A stretch of 38,599 bases of DNA from Bacteroidota bacterium (GTDB lineage Bacteria; Bacteroidota; Bacteroidia; AKYH767-A; OLB10): positions 1-38,599 of the forward strand of contig JAHEKC010000016.1 in assembly GCA_024638565.1 (NCBI GenBank). Reading direction: 5' to 3'. The notes under the pieces were generated by a model. The model searched no databases. It was given only the letters and a program-made list of their open reading frames with translations, and was not told the origin of the DNA. Below are positions 24,628 through 32,310 of the stretch, piece after piece. The position numbers and the translations under genes are program-made. The stretch's first letter is position 1. Each line of letters opens with the position of its first letter.

Positions 24628-26064
24628 TCAGCCGGTAAAAAGCAGCCAGATCTGTGTGACGAAAAAACAAACGGCAAAGCCCATCAGGATGGGAAGGAAG
24701 GTGGATACCAGCGTCCACTTCCAGCTGCCCGTTTCCCTGTATATGGTGTAGATGGTCGTGGAGCAGGGGTTATGAAGCAGGCTGAACAGCATCAGGTTGA
24801 CGGCCGTGAGCAGGGTCCAGCCGCCGGCCGCCAGGATATCCCGCGTACCTTCCGCCGTATCTGTTTCGAACATGACCCCGGCACCTTCGCCCTGTCCCGC
24901 CAGGCCGACACTCATGACGGTCAGCATCAGGATGGTCGGGATGACGATTTCATTTGCCGGGATGGCGATTATATAGGCGAGCAGGATCACCCCGTTCAGT
25001 CCGAACAGCAGTGCGAGCGGATCTGCGGACCGGATGAAATGTGATGCGAGGCTTAGATCCCCTGCATGCACGTTTGACACCACCCAGATGATGATCCCCG
25101 CCGGGGCGGCAAATATGATGGCCCGCCACAACACGAAGATCGTACGGTCGATGAGGGAAGTGTAGAGCGTTTGCAGGATGCGGGGCGGCCGGTAGGGGGG
25201 CAGCTCCAGGCTGAAGGCCGATGCTTCACCACGCAGGACCGTGCGGCTGAGTCCCCAGGATACCACCAGGCTGAAGAAGATCCCGAGCACGGCGATGAAT
25301 ACTACCGCGCCTGCGGATACGAAACCTGCCCAGTGCGCCGGCACGGCACTGCCGATAAACAGCGTCGCGATCAGGATCTGAGTTGGCCAGCGCCCGTTAC
25401 ATAACGAAAAGTTATTGGTGATGATGGCGATCAGGCGTTCACGCGGACTGTCAATCACCCGCGCGGCAATGACACCCGCCGCATTGCATCCGAAGCCCAT
25501 GCTCAGGGTCAGCGCCTGCTTCCCGTGGGCACCGGCCTTGCGGAACAGGCGATCCATGTTGAAGGCCACCCGGGGCAGGTATCCCAGATCCTCCAGCAGC
25601 GTGAACAGCGGGAAGAAAATGGCCATCGGCGGAAGCATGACGGAGATCACCCAGGCAATAGATAGGTACATGCCGTCCAGCAGCACACCGTCCAGCCATG
25701 CCGGGAGGCCGGCGGCGGCGGAAACACTTTTTAGGAACGGGTGGCCGGTATCCAGGAAAAGCGATGCCAGCATGCGCGAGGGCACATTGGCACCGGCCAC
25801 GGTGATCCAGAATACCACGGCCAGCAACAGGAACATGATCGGGAATCCGAGCCAGCGGCTGGTAAGAATGCGGTCTACCCGGCTGTCGACGGTGTCTGCC
25901 TGCCGGTCGTCACCGCGTGTCACCACCTTGCCGGCAATGTCCGTGGCATCGGCATAGGTGGACTCGATCACCTTGTCGTGAAAATCCATTCCCAGGTCCC
26001 AGCGCAGGGCGTTGGCTAGGGATATGATCTCTTCGTTATGGCCGGGTTCTTCCTGTTTCATCAT
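24628..26064 (-). CDS. FeoB-type ferrous iron permease, membrane part (split FeoB)
   Basis: This 478-residue membrane protein corresponds to the C-terminal part of FeoB. A soluble stretch of about 65 residues that matches the region before the first helix (DTVDSRVDRILTSRWLGFP) is followed by several membrane helices forming two Gate domains. The first Gate has GFGCNAAGVIAARVIDSPRER (Cys193) and the second-Cys motif NFSLCNGRWP (Cys222). Classical FeoB has FGCNVP and MSCGARL here, so this belongs to a divergent subfamily. Predicted substrate is Fe2+ across the inner membrane; another divalent metal cannot be excluded. The GTPase part is a separate gene 143 bases upstream in another frame. Confidence 0.85.
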   Translation of the reverse strand: MMKQEEPGHNEEIISLANALRWDLGMDFHDKVIESTYADATDIAGKVVTRGDDRQADTVDSRVDRILTSRWLGFPIMFLLLAVVFWITVAGANVPSRMLASLFLDTGHPFLKSVSAAAGLPAWLDGVLLDGMYLSIAWVISVMLPPMAIFFPLFTLLEDLGYLPRVAFNMDRLFRKAGAHGKQALTLSMGFGCNAAGVIAARVIDSPRERLIAIITNNFSLCNGRWPTQILIATLFIGSAVPAHWAGFVSAGAVVFIAVLGIFFSLVVSWGLSRTVLRGEASAFSLELPPYRPPRILQTLYTSLIDRTIFVLWRAIIFAAPAGIIIWVVSNVHAGDLSLASHFIRSADPLALLFGLNGVILLAYIIAIPANEIVIPTILMLTVMSVGLAGQGEGAGVMFETDTAEGTRDILAAGGWTLLTAVNLMLFSLLHNPCSTTIYTIYRETGSWKWTLVSTFLPILMGFAVCFFVTQIWLLFTG

Positions 26065-26207
26065 TATTCAAAGCCATTGGGACACGTGGATGGTCCTCCT
26101 GTCCGGTGACTTTCATCCACGCCTAGAAGCGGCCCTCCTTTCGGTGTCCGGAAGATGACCCAGGCATGCGTTCTTTTCCCATCGGTTATCTGTGTTCCGG
26201 AAAATGT

Positions 26208-27005
26208 TCAGGATTGACTTTCGGTTGCGGGTTGACTCGTGAGCAGGGAGTCCAGTTCACGGCTGCGCACGGCATCCATGATGCGCTGGTCTCCTTCCAA
26301 AAGCCGCAGGGCAACCCAGTTCAGGTTCGGCAGGCCCGGGAACTGCCCGGACAGCCTGGCGGCCAGCGTGTCGATGGCCTGCTGCAGCCGTGGCGGCCTG
26401 TTCCTTGACCGGTGTGGTTTGCACGCGTATTTCCCGGTGGCCACCTCTTCGATCATGGCTGTAAGCTCCGCCATGCCTTCCCGGCGTCGGGCCGCCGCCG
26501 GTACGACGGGGATGCCCAGTTCGCGGCTCAGCTGCCGGATGTCGATCTCGATGTTCCTGCGACGGGCTTCATCCATCAGGTTGAGGCATAATACCGCCCG
26601 GTCCGTGATCTCCAGGATCTGCAAGGCGAGGTTCAGATTTCGCTCGAGCCGGGTGGCGTCTGCCACGATAACGGTGACATCCGGGCGTCCGAACAGGATG
26701 AAATTCCGGGCGATCTCTTCGTCCGTACTCGTGGACAGCAGAGAATAGGTGCCGGGGAGGTCCACGAGCTTATAACGGCTGTCATTATACGAAAAGCCGC
26801 CTTCGGCACGGGTCACTGTCTTGCCGGGCCAGTTGCCCGTATGCTGCCTGAGGCCGGTGAGGTTGTTAAACACGGTACTCTTTCCCGTATTGGGGTTGCC
26901 GGCCAGTGCAACCACGAAATCCACCTTATCCATGGAGACGCCCAGGCGCACCAGGTTATCCCGGTGATGCACGGGGCACACTTCACACGCTTCCTTGTTG
27001 CTCAT
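26208..27005 (-). CDS. FeoB-type GTPase domain protein (split FeoB)
   Basis: This 265-residue soluble G protein is the N-terminal half of a split FeoB. G1 is GNPNTGKST (36-44), the switch I Thr is Thr63 in NWPGKTV, G3 is DLPG (82-85), G4 is NLMD (142-145), and the G5-like segment is [10 protein letters not shown] helical region (about 200-255) resembles the GDI-like spacer of FeoB. A Cys/His-rich N-terminus (CEVCPVHH) precedes the G domain and may bind metal. The ATG at 27005 overlaps the upstream DtxR-FeoA stop as ATGA; an in-frame upstream start at 27035 is less likely. GTP hydrolysis presumably gates the membrane subunit encoded downstream. Confidence 0.88.
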   Translation of the reverse strand: MSNKEACEVCPVHHRDNLVRLGVSMDKVDFVVALAGNPNTGKSTVFNNLTGLRQHTGNWPGKTVTRAEGGFSYNDSRYKLVDLPGTYSLLSTSTDEEIARNFILFGRPDVTVIVADATRLERNLNLALQILEITDRAVLCLNLMDEARRRNIEIDIRQLSRELGIPVVPAAARRREGMAELTAMIEEVATGKYACKPHRSRNRPPRLQQAIDTLAARLSGQFPGLPNLNWVALRLLEGDQRIMDAVRSRELDSLLTSQPATESQS

Positions 27006-28036
27006 GCTTTCTCCAGTCTTCTTACAAAAATACAATCAGCCTGGCTTTTCCGTATGGCGATATGTGCGCCCATGACCCGGTAGGCGACAGGGTCTCCGCC
27101 GGGGCTCTTCATATCCGCGGTGACAATGGTGCCGGGCACAATACCGAGGTCCATGAAACGCCGGCGTTGCTGACCCGGGCAGTTGGGTGAGATGCCCCTG
27201 ATCTCTGCCTGCTCACCCTGCTGCAGGGCTGACAGGACTTCGTACTTTTCCTGGCCGGCAATAGTTTTTTTCGTGGGATGGACCGTGATGGCCGACGCGA
27301 AGAGGGAGGTGAGCACATGCTCCTCTCCATTGGCGACAAACGAAACCTTGCCATCGCCTGATTCCGTTACATAGACTCCCATGCCCGGGAAAAGGCCCAG
27401 GGCGGTAAGCTGTGCGAAGATGGATTGCGGCTCATCCTCCAGGTGAATGATCCGTGCAGATTCTCCTGGGGCGAGGGTGCTCAGGGATTGGCCTTTCGGG
27501 GCCGGCATCTTCCCTTCCGGCGAGGGAATGGGATCGCCATGCGGATCGAAAACGGGATTCCCTATGCGCCCGGCGAGCCTGTCCGCAGCCTCCGCCGACA
27601 GCTCATGCTCCATCTGGTCGGCGGCATCATGCCATTCATCAGGCCTGACGCCGGTTTCATCCGCCAGGTAGCGTTCCCAGATCCGGTGCACGCGCACCAC
27701 GCGCAGGGCGTAGGACCGGCCCGTGGAGGTCAGCCGGAAGGAATCGCCATCACCGCGGATCAGCCCCATGGACTGCAGCCGGTCCAGCAGGCGTGCCGCC
27801 TTGTCCGCCGGTATCTGCAGGTGTCCGGAAAGGCTGTCCAGCCCGAAGGCGATCTTCTTGTACTCGCAGTCGTAAACGAACTTCAGGGCATCTTCCAGCA
27901 ATACACGCCTGTTGGCGGTCCTCCACCGTGACCACAGGCCGAGCAGCCCGCCCCGCGGCCAGAAGAGCAGTGCCAGGACGGCAATGGTGAGCAGCCCGGC
28001 AAGCAGCGCCAGGCCATGGTTTACGGGATCCGACAT
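27002..28036 (-). CDS. Membrane-anchored DtxR-type regulator fused to two FeoA domains
   Basis: The product is 344 residues from the ATG at 28036, which has GAAGGAA upstream as a ribosome site; longer frames to 28273 lack a family N-terminus. A membrane helix at about 7-26 is followed by a winged helix-turn-helix (45-110). The DtxR/MntR metal-binding and dimerisation domain then shows His117, Glu121, His136, Glu143, His144 and the motif FDPHGDPIP (164-171). Two FeoA/SH3-like domains follow at about 184-254 and 264-340. It probably senses Fe2+ (or Mn2+), binds DNA from the inner membrane and also contacts the FeoB G protein through its FeoA domains. It is the first gene of the Feo cluster and overlaps the next gene by four bases. 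Architecture is read directly; mechanism is inferred. Confidence 0.85.
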   Translation of the reverse strand: MSDPVNHGLALLAGLLTIAVLALLFWPRGGLLGLWSRWRTANRRVLLEDALKFVYDCEYKKIAFGLDSLSGHLQIPADKAARLLDRLQSMGLIRGDGDSFRLTSTGRSYALRVVRVHRIWERYLADETGVRPDEWHDAADQMEHELSAEAADRLAGRIGNPVFDPHGDPIPSPEGKMPAPKGQSLSTLAPGESARIIHLEDEPQSIFAQLTALGLFPGMGVYVTESGDGKVSFVANGEEHVLTSLFASAITVHPTKKTIAGQEKYEVLSALQQGEQAEIRGISPNCPGQQRRRFMDLGIVPGTIVTADMKSPGGDPVAYRVMGAHIAIRKSQADCIFVRRLEKA

Positions 28037-28060
28037 CAGAATTCCTTCAATTAACAGCTG

Positions 28061-28103
28061 ATGGCGGTTTCCGGTTTCAATATGCATCCGCGTGGACCGC
28101 CAT
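28061..28103. repeat. Inverted repeat upstream of the DtxR-FeoA gene
   Basis: ATGGCGGT (28061-28068) and ACCGCCAT (28096-28103) are perfect 8-bp inverted arms, centred about 35 bases apart, in the 166-base gap between the divergent Feo and Mla genes. It could be a regulator-binding site with two half-sites or a leader hairpin. It does not match the classic DtxR box. Confidence 0.4.
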
Positions 28104-28182
28104 ACTAGTAAATATAGGCTTTTTGGGCATGGTGACTGGTTTATATCATCATGAACACGGGAGTGGGCCGCGTCACAATGAT

Positions 28183-28190
28183 TATTTTTG
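28183..28190 (+). promoter_or_regulatory. Putative Bacteroidota -7 element for the mla-type operon
   Basis: TATTTTTG is an exact TAnnTTTG match only 12 bases before the ATG at 28203. Transcription starting 5-7 bases after it would give a leaderless or nearly leaderless mRNA. No clear -33 TTG is seen. Confidence 0.4.
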
Positions 28191-28202
28191 TCGTACGTGA
28201 AG

Positions 28203-28982
28203 ATGATGCGAATTCGCCTGCCGAATAAATGGCTATCCGTGCTCCAGGAAGCCGGTGGCATTTCGCGGTTCACAGGCCGGTTTTTCAGCGAGGCTTTCCG
28301 GCCGCGCTACGAGTTTACCGAATTCCTGCGCCAGGCCTATTTAATCGGGAACCTGTCCATGCCCCTGGCGGGGATAACCGCTTTCATCATGGGGCTGGTG
28401 CTGACGATACAGTCACGTCCCACGCTGGTGGAGTTCGGTGCAGAGGCGTGGTTGCCCATGATGGTTTCCGTTTCGCTCGTACGCGAAATCGTACCCGTGA
28501 TCACGGCACTGATCTGCGCGGGTAAGATCGGTTCCGGAATCGGGGCTGAACTGGGATCCATGCGGGTCACGGAGCAGATCGATGCGATGGAGGTGTCAGG
28601 CACCAACCCTTTTAAGTTCCTGGTGGTTACCCGGGTGGCGGCATGCACCCTGATGATACCGATCATATGCATCCTGGCGGATGCGATCGGCCTGTATGGC
28701 GCATACCTCGGCATCAACATCCGGGGCGTGGTGAGCTGGGGCCTGTTCTGGAACCAGGTCTTCGAAACCCTGCAGTTCAGTGATATCGCGCCGGCAGTCA
28801 TCAAAACCTATTTCTTCGGATTCGCCATCGGCATCGTGGGCTGTTACAAGGGCTACTATTCCAAACGCGGAACGGAAGGGGTGGGCCGCTCGGCGAACTC
28901 CGCTGTCGTGGTGGCTTCACTCATGGTATTCATCATCGACCTGATAGCCGTACAAGTTGCTGACCTGCTGAACCTGACCTGA
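28203..28982 (+). CDS. mlaE: MlaE-family lipid ABC transporter permease
   Basis: This 259-residue inner membrane permease with five to six predicted helices carries family hallmarks AELGSMRVTEQIDAMEVSG and YYSKRGTEGVGRSAN. With the ATPase and MCE protein that follow, it forms an MlaFED-like complex moving phospholipids between the inner and outer membranes. Start options are GTG 28197, ATG 28203 and ATG 28206, with TTG 28188 unlikely because it lies inside the -7 element; 28203 is chosen. The stop overlaps the next start by one base (TGATG). MlaB and MlaC are not seen nearby. Confidence 0.9.
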   Translation: MMRIRLPNKWLSVLQEAGGISRFTGRFFSEAFRPRYEFTEFLRQAYLIGNLSMPLAGITAFIMGLVLTIQSRPTLVEFGAEAWLPMMVSVSLVREIVPVITALICAGKIGSGIGAELGSMRVTEQIDAMEVSGTNPFKFLVVTRVAACTLMIPIICILADAIGLYGAYLGINIRGVVSWGLFWNQVFETLQFSDIAPAVIKTYFFGFAIGIVGCYKGYYSKRGTEGVGRSANSAVVVASLMVFIIDLIAVQVADLLNLT

Positions 28983-29755
28983 TGGAACCCACCACCGTAA
29001 CATCCAGGAACCCGTTTACAGATACCGGGGAACCGGTTATCGACATACAGGGTGTATACAAGTCGTTCGGTGAGAACCAGGTGCTGCAGGACTTCAGCGT
29101 GAAGCTTTACAAGGGCGAAAATTTGGTTGTCCTGGGAAAGTCGGGCTCCGGCAAATCGGTATTGATCAAATGCATCATCGGTTTGATGCAGCCGGATCGC
29201 GGAAGCATCCGGGTTTTTGGAAAGAATGTTCCTGAACTGGAACACCGTGAGCTGGACCGGATGCGGGTCAGGATCGGCTTCCTGTTCCAGAGCAACGCCC
29301 TGTACGACTCCATGACCATACGTGAGAACCTGGAGTTCCCGCTGCGACGGCATTGGATGGAGGGCGGGGGTGAAACGGCTGAAGATCTCGTCATGGAGGC
29401 GCTCACCAACGTGGGGTTACCGCACGTGGTGGATATGATGCCGTCAGAACTTTCCGGCGGGATGCGCAAACGTGTCGCGTTGGCCCGGACGCTGATCCTT
29501 AGGCCCGAAATCATCCTTTATGACGAACCTACCACTGGACTTGACCCCATCACGGGTCGGGAGATTATCCAACTGATGGTGGAAGTGCAAAGAAAATATA
29601 AAACCTCATCACTGCTGATCACCCATGACCTGAACTGTGTAAAGATGGCCGCCAACCGTGTGGCCATGCTGATAGAGGGCAGGTGTTTTGCGGAAGGCAC
29701 GTACAACGAGCTCAGCAAACTGGAAGATCCGAAAGTGAAAAAATTCTTTGAATGA
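28982..29755 (+). CDS. mlaF: MlaF-family ABC transporter ATP-binding protein
   Basis: This 257-residue ATPase of the MlaFEDB-type phospholipid transporter has Walker A GKSGSGKSV, Q-loop region LFQSNALYDSMTIREN, signature LSGGMRKRVALAR, Walker B IILYDEPTTGLDP and switch His in LLITHDLN. The SNALYDSMT segment is characteristic of Mla/TGD-type ATPases. It overlaps mlaE by one base and is followed after one base by the start of the MCE protein gene, a tightly coupled operon. It works on the cytoplasmic face of the inner membrane. Confidence 0.93.
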   Translation: MEPTTVTSRNPFTDTGEPVIDIQGVYKSFGENQVLQDFSVKLYKGENLVVLGKSGSGKSVLIKCIIGLMQPDRGSIRVFGKNVPELEHRELDRMRVRIGFLFQSNALYDSMTIRENLEFPLRRHWMEGGGETAEDLVMEALTNVGLPHVVDMMPSELSGGMRKRVALARTLILRPEIILYDEPTTGLDPITGREIIQLMVEVQRKYKTSSLLITHDLNCVKMAANRVAMLIEGRCFAEGTYNELSKLEDPKVKKFFE

Positions 29756-29756
29756 T

Positions 29757-30713
29757 ATGTCAAGCAGCGTAGCGAGAAACATCAGATTGGGAGTGTTTAT
29801 CCTTTCCGGAACCATCTTCCTGGTCGTAGGCCTTTACTTCATCGGCAACAAACGGAACCTGTTCGGTTCCACGCTTCGGATCAGCGCCCAGTTCCATAAT
29901 GTCAACGGCCTGATGGATGGTAACAACGTGCGCTTCGCGGGCATCGATGTGGGTACCGTGGAGCGGATTGACATTCTCAGCGACAGCCTTGTAGACGTGG
30001 TCATGATCATCGAAAAGAAGGTCCAGCCCTACATCCGCAAGAACGCGCTGGCCAGCGTGGGTACGGAAGGGCTGATGGGCAACAAGCTGGTAAACATCAA
30101 CACGGTCGAGCAGCCGGCGCCCATGATCGAGGAAGGGGATGTGCTGAAGACCCTGCGGCCCATCGAGGCGGATGAAATGATACGTACCCTGAATACGACC
30201 AACGAGAATATCAAGGTCATGAGCGAGAACCTGCGGGCCATGAGCAGCCGCTTCGCAGGCGACAACAGCCTCTGGGCCCTGCTCATGGATACCGCCGCTG
30301 CCGCGCATGTCAAGGCGGCCATTGTCAATATCCATGTGGCCAGCGACAGGACCGCGCGTATTGCCGGCGACCTTCGCGCGGTGGCATCCGACATCCGGGC
30401 CGGCAAGGGCGCGATCGGGACACTGGTTACAGATACATCGCTTTCGTCAAGGCTGAACAGGATCGTGGTTCGCCTGGAGGAGATCAGCGACACGGCGGCA
30501 GTGGTCACCGGTGACCTGACAGCCATCACGGCACTGGCCAGGGACGGGGAGGGGACCGTGGGCCTCCTGCTGAACGACACGGCATTCGCGCGCAGCCTCC
30601 AGGAAACGATGTATAACCTGGAGGAAGGGACGCGCAGCTTCGACGAGAATATGAAAGCCGCCAGGGAGTCGTGGCCGTTCAAGAAATATTTTAAGAAGCA
30701 GCAGAAGAAGTGA
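29757..30713 (+). CDS. mlaD: MlaD-family (MCE) protein
   Basis: This 318-residue protein is anchored by one N-terminal membrane helix (about 10-28). A single MCE domain (about 36-125) contains FHNVNGLMDGNNVRFAGIDVG and ASVGTEGLMGNKLVNI. A long helical C-terminal region (about 140-310) with heptad-like Ala/Leu spacing could extend across the periplasm. MCE proteins form hexameric rings that channel lipids for the MlaE/MlaF transporter. An in-frame TTG at 29748 inside mlaF was rejected in favour of ATG 29757. This is the last gene of the operon; the repeat-rich spacer follows at once. Confidence 0.9.
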   Translation: MSSSVARNIRLGVFILSGTIFLVVGLYFIGNKRNLFGSTLRISAQFHNVNGLMDGNNVRFAGIDVGTVERIDILSDSLVDVVMIIEKKVQPYIRKNALASVGTEGLMGNKLVNINTVEQPAPMIEEGDVLKTLRPIEADEMIRTLNTTNENIKVMSENLRAMSSRFAGDNSLWALLMDTAAAAHVKAAIVNIHVASDRTARIAGDLRAVASDIRAGKGAIGTLVTDTSLSSRLNRIVVRLEEISDTAAVVTGDLTAITALARDGEGTVGLLLNDTAFARSLQETMYNLEEGTRSFDENMKAARESWPFKKYFKKQQKK

Positions 30714-30718
30714 GGAGT

Positions 30719-30767
30719 TAATCAGTAATCAGTAGATCGTGAACTGTGAACTGTGAACTGTGATCCG
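30719..30767 (+). repeat. Degenerate heptamer tandem repeat, tract 1
   Basis: Seven in-phase 7-bp units each start with T and end with G: TAATCAG twice, TAGATCG, TGAACTG three times, then TGATCCG. The tract starts six bases after the mlaD stop codon. Confidence 0.9.
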
Positions 30768-30771
30768 TCTG

Positions 30772-30795
30772 CCCGAACGCCGTCAGGCGGGCGGG
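30772..30795. repeat. GC-rich imperfect hairpin inside the heptamer-repeat spacer
   Basis: CCCG (30772-30775) pairs with CGGG (30792-30795), and CGCC (30778-30781) with GGCG (30786-30789), around a GTCA loop with an AA/GG internal mismatch. There is no T-tract after it. It may be the core of a dispersed repeat or a weak terminator for the mla operon. Confidence 0.5.
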
Positions 30796-30844
30796 TGAAC
30801 CGAAACCAATAATGGCAAAATATCAAATTGAAATTTTAGCAAAC

Positions 30845-30872
30845 TTGAACATTGAGCGTTGAATATTGAACA
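30845..30872 (+). repeat. Degenerate heptamer tandem repeat, tract 2
   Basis: Four in-phase 7-bp units: TTGAACA, TTGAGCG, TTGAATA, TTGAACA. The first four bases are constant while the last three vary. Confidence 0.88.
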
Positions 30873-30917
30873 TTCCACGGCGAATATACAGGCATGGACG
30901 ATCGTGATTGCTTAGAC

Positions 30918-30952
30918 ATTATGCATTACGCGTTATGCATTAAGTATTTTCT
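30918..30952 (+). repeat. Degenerate heptamer tandem repeat, tract 3
   Basis: Five in-phase 7-bp units: ATTATGC, ATTACGC, GTTATGC, ATTAAGT, ATTTTCT. The last two are strongly degenerate. TTA at positions 2-4 is kept in the first four units. Confidence 0.8.
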
Positions 30953-30958
30953 TTAAAC

Positions 30959-30986
30959 CGTGATCCGTGAACAATGACAGTATGCA
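30959..30986 (+). repeat. Degenerate heptamer tandem repeat, tract 4
   Basis: CGTGATC and CGTGAAC are followed in phase by weaker units AATGACA and GTATGCA. This tract repeats the words of tract 1 (GTGATCC, GTGAAC) and ends 18 bases before the next gene. Confidence 0.65.
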
Positions 30987-31004
30987 GTAAAGAAAGAGAA
31001 TAAC

Positions 31005-32180
31005 ATGAACAGACTTGTAGCCTTATTAATTATTTGCTGTGTGACGGGAAATGCCGGCGCGCAGGGTGTCCTGGCCGCGGCTGACAGCCTCGGAAAATCC
31101 TGGATGATGGACAAGCCCGGGCTGATGGCCGTGGGAATCATCGACAACGATCGCTCCCGCATGCTGTTCTTTGACCGTAAGGGCGCCGTTCCGGCACCGG
31201 ATTCCATGGTGGCTTTCGAGCTGGGCGGACTTTCGGAAGCATTTACGTGCATCCTGTATGCCGACATGGTGCTGCGCGGGCAGCTAGGAGATGATGATCC
31301 GCTGAGGGATTTTCTGCCCATGGAGGTAACTACCCCTATATACGAAAAGGTTATCTGCCGTCCGGCCAGGGCCACCGGGTACGAGGAGCCGCTTTCCGAG
31401 CAGGGGGAGGTGCGCGTGCGGTTCACCCCCCTGGTCTGCCTGCCCGACCCCTCTGCCGTGCCGCAGCCCATTCGCCTGTGCTACCTGGGAACGCATACCT
31501 CGGGCCTGCCGTACCTGCCGGACAATATGACCGGACCCGACCGTAACCCGTATGCGGGTTACACGATCGGACACCTTTATGATTTCATCAGGGCGTTCAG
31601 GCTTGAAAATCCTATTGGATTCGATTACCGGCACTCCGAACTGGGCATCGCCCTTTTGGCACATGCCCTGGAAAGAAAGGCGGAAATGCCGTTCGCGGAA
31701 CTGCTGTCAGCCTACGTGCTGGATTCACTTGGCATGCGCCAGACTGGATTTAACCTGGCCCCGGAGCGAATGCTGCCCGGCTTTAAAGGCGATGGCAGCC
31801 CTGCCTTGCAAACCGCTGCCGGGGTTATGGCCCCCGCCGTGGGGATGCAGTCCACGCTGCCTGATATGATGAAATTTCTGGCTGCCAACGTATCGCGGCG
31901 CAAGCAACACGTCGTAAATGTGCTTGACTACACGCATAACCCCAGGATCATGCTGGAAGGCCCACGCCAGGGCACCGAAATCGCACTTGGCTGGAAGGTA
32001 ACGGCACTGGGAGACTCGGCACGTGTGGTTTGGAATGCAGGCATGACGGAAGGCTTTTCGGCATGGACCGGTTTCAATGAAGCCAACCATACGGGAGTGG
32101 TCATCCTCTCGTCGACAGCCGCAGATGCCGGAAAGGTAGGGGAGGCACTGATCCTTCTCCTGATGCGTAACCGGTTATAA
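31005..32180 (+). CDS. Beta-lactamase/serine hydrolase-fold protein with catalytic Ser and Lys replaced
   Basis: This 391-residue exported protein has a signal peptide (about 1-19, ending GNAGAQ). The fold is recognisable from FELGGLSEAFTCIL (71-84), LGTHTSGLPYLPDN, GFDYRHSELGIALLAHALE and the C-terminal VVWNAGMTEGFSAW. In the class C beta-lactamase/PBP family the first motif is SxxK (FxIGSxxK); here the nucleophile position is Gly75 and the Lys position is Glu78. The Tyr-x-Asn motif is altered to Tyr-Arg-His with extra residues, and the third motif reads Asn-Ala-Gly instead of His/Lys-x-Gly. It is therefore probably a non-catalytic, perhaps ligand-binding, member located in the periplasm. 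The reading frame is intact, so it is not a simple pseudogene. Confidence 0.82.
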   Translation: MNRLVALLIICCVTGNAGAQGVLAAADSLGKSWMMDKPGLMAVGIIDNDRSRMLFFDRKGAVPAPDSMVAFELGGLSEAFTCILYADMVLRGQLGDDDPLRDFLPMEVTTPIYEKVICRPARATGYEEPLSEQGEVRVRFTPLVCLPDPSAVPQPIRLCYLGTHTSGLPYLPDNMTGPDRNPYAGYTIGHLYDFIRAFRLENPIGFDYRHSELGIALLAHALERKAEMPFAELLSAYVLDSLGMRQTGFNLAPERMLPGFKGDGSPALQTAAGVMAPAVGMQSTLPDMMKFLAANVSRRKQHVVNVLDYTHNPRIMLEGPRQGTEIALGWKVTALGDSARVVWNAGMTEGFSAWTGFNEANHTGVVILSSTAADAGKVGEALILLLMRNRL

Positions 32181-32239
32181 CAGGCTGCCTTGCCCACCGG
32201 CAGGGATCCATGTATTTTGGATGAATTTCCACACCTGTA

Positions 32240-32270
32240 TTGGTAAATTGGATCCTGATCCCTAGATTTG
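32240..32270 (+). promoter_or_regulatory. Putative Bacteroidota promoter for the DUF2780 gene
   Basis: TTG at 32240-32242 and TAGATTTG at 32263-32270 are separated by 20 bases, matching the Bacteroidota -33/-7 consensus in both elements and spacing. The ATG at 32311 is 40 bases downstream, behind an A-rich leader. This is the best promoter in the window. Confidence 0.7.
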
Positions 32271-32310
32271 GAGGAACTCATTTATTTCACACTAAAAAAA
32301 TATTTATAAG

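Noticed and set aside
24057-24677. Longer start (24677) for the P-loop kinase.
   Set aside because: It would overlap the FeoB membrane gene and add 38 residues with no family similarity before the Walker A strand.
26065-26207. FeoB split explained as a frameshift or sequencing error.
   Set aside because: The halves are 143 bases apart, in different frames, each with its own plausible start and stop, so a single indel cannot join them.
30719-30986. Possible CRISPR array in the heptamer-repeat spacer.
   Set aside because: Repeats are 7 bp, contiguous and degenerate, without 20-50-bp conserved repeats separated by unique spacers, and no cas genes are present.
31005-32180. An antibiotic-resistance beta-lactamase.
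   Set aside because: The catalytic Ser and Lys are replaced by Gly and Glu, so hydrolysis by the usual mechanism is not expected.
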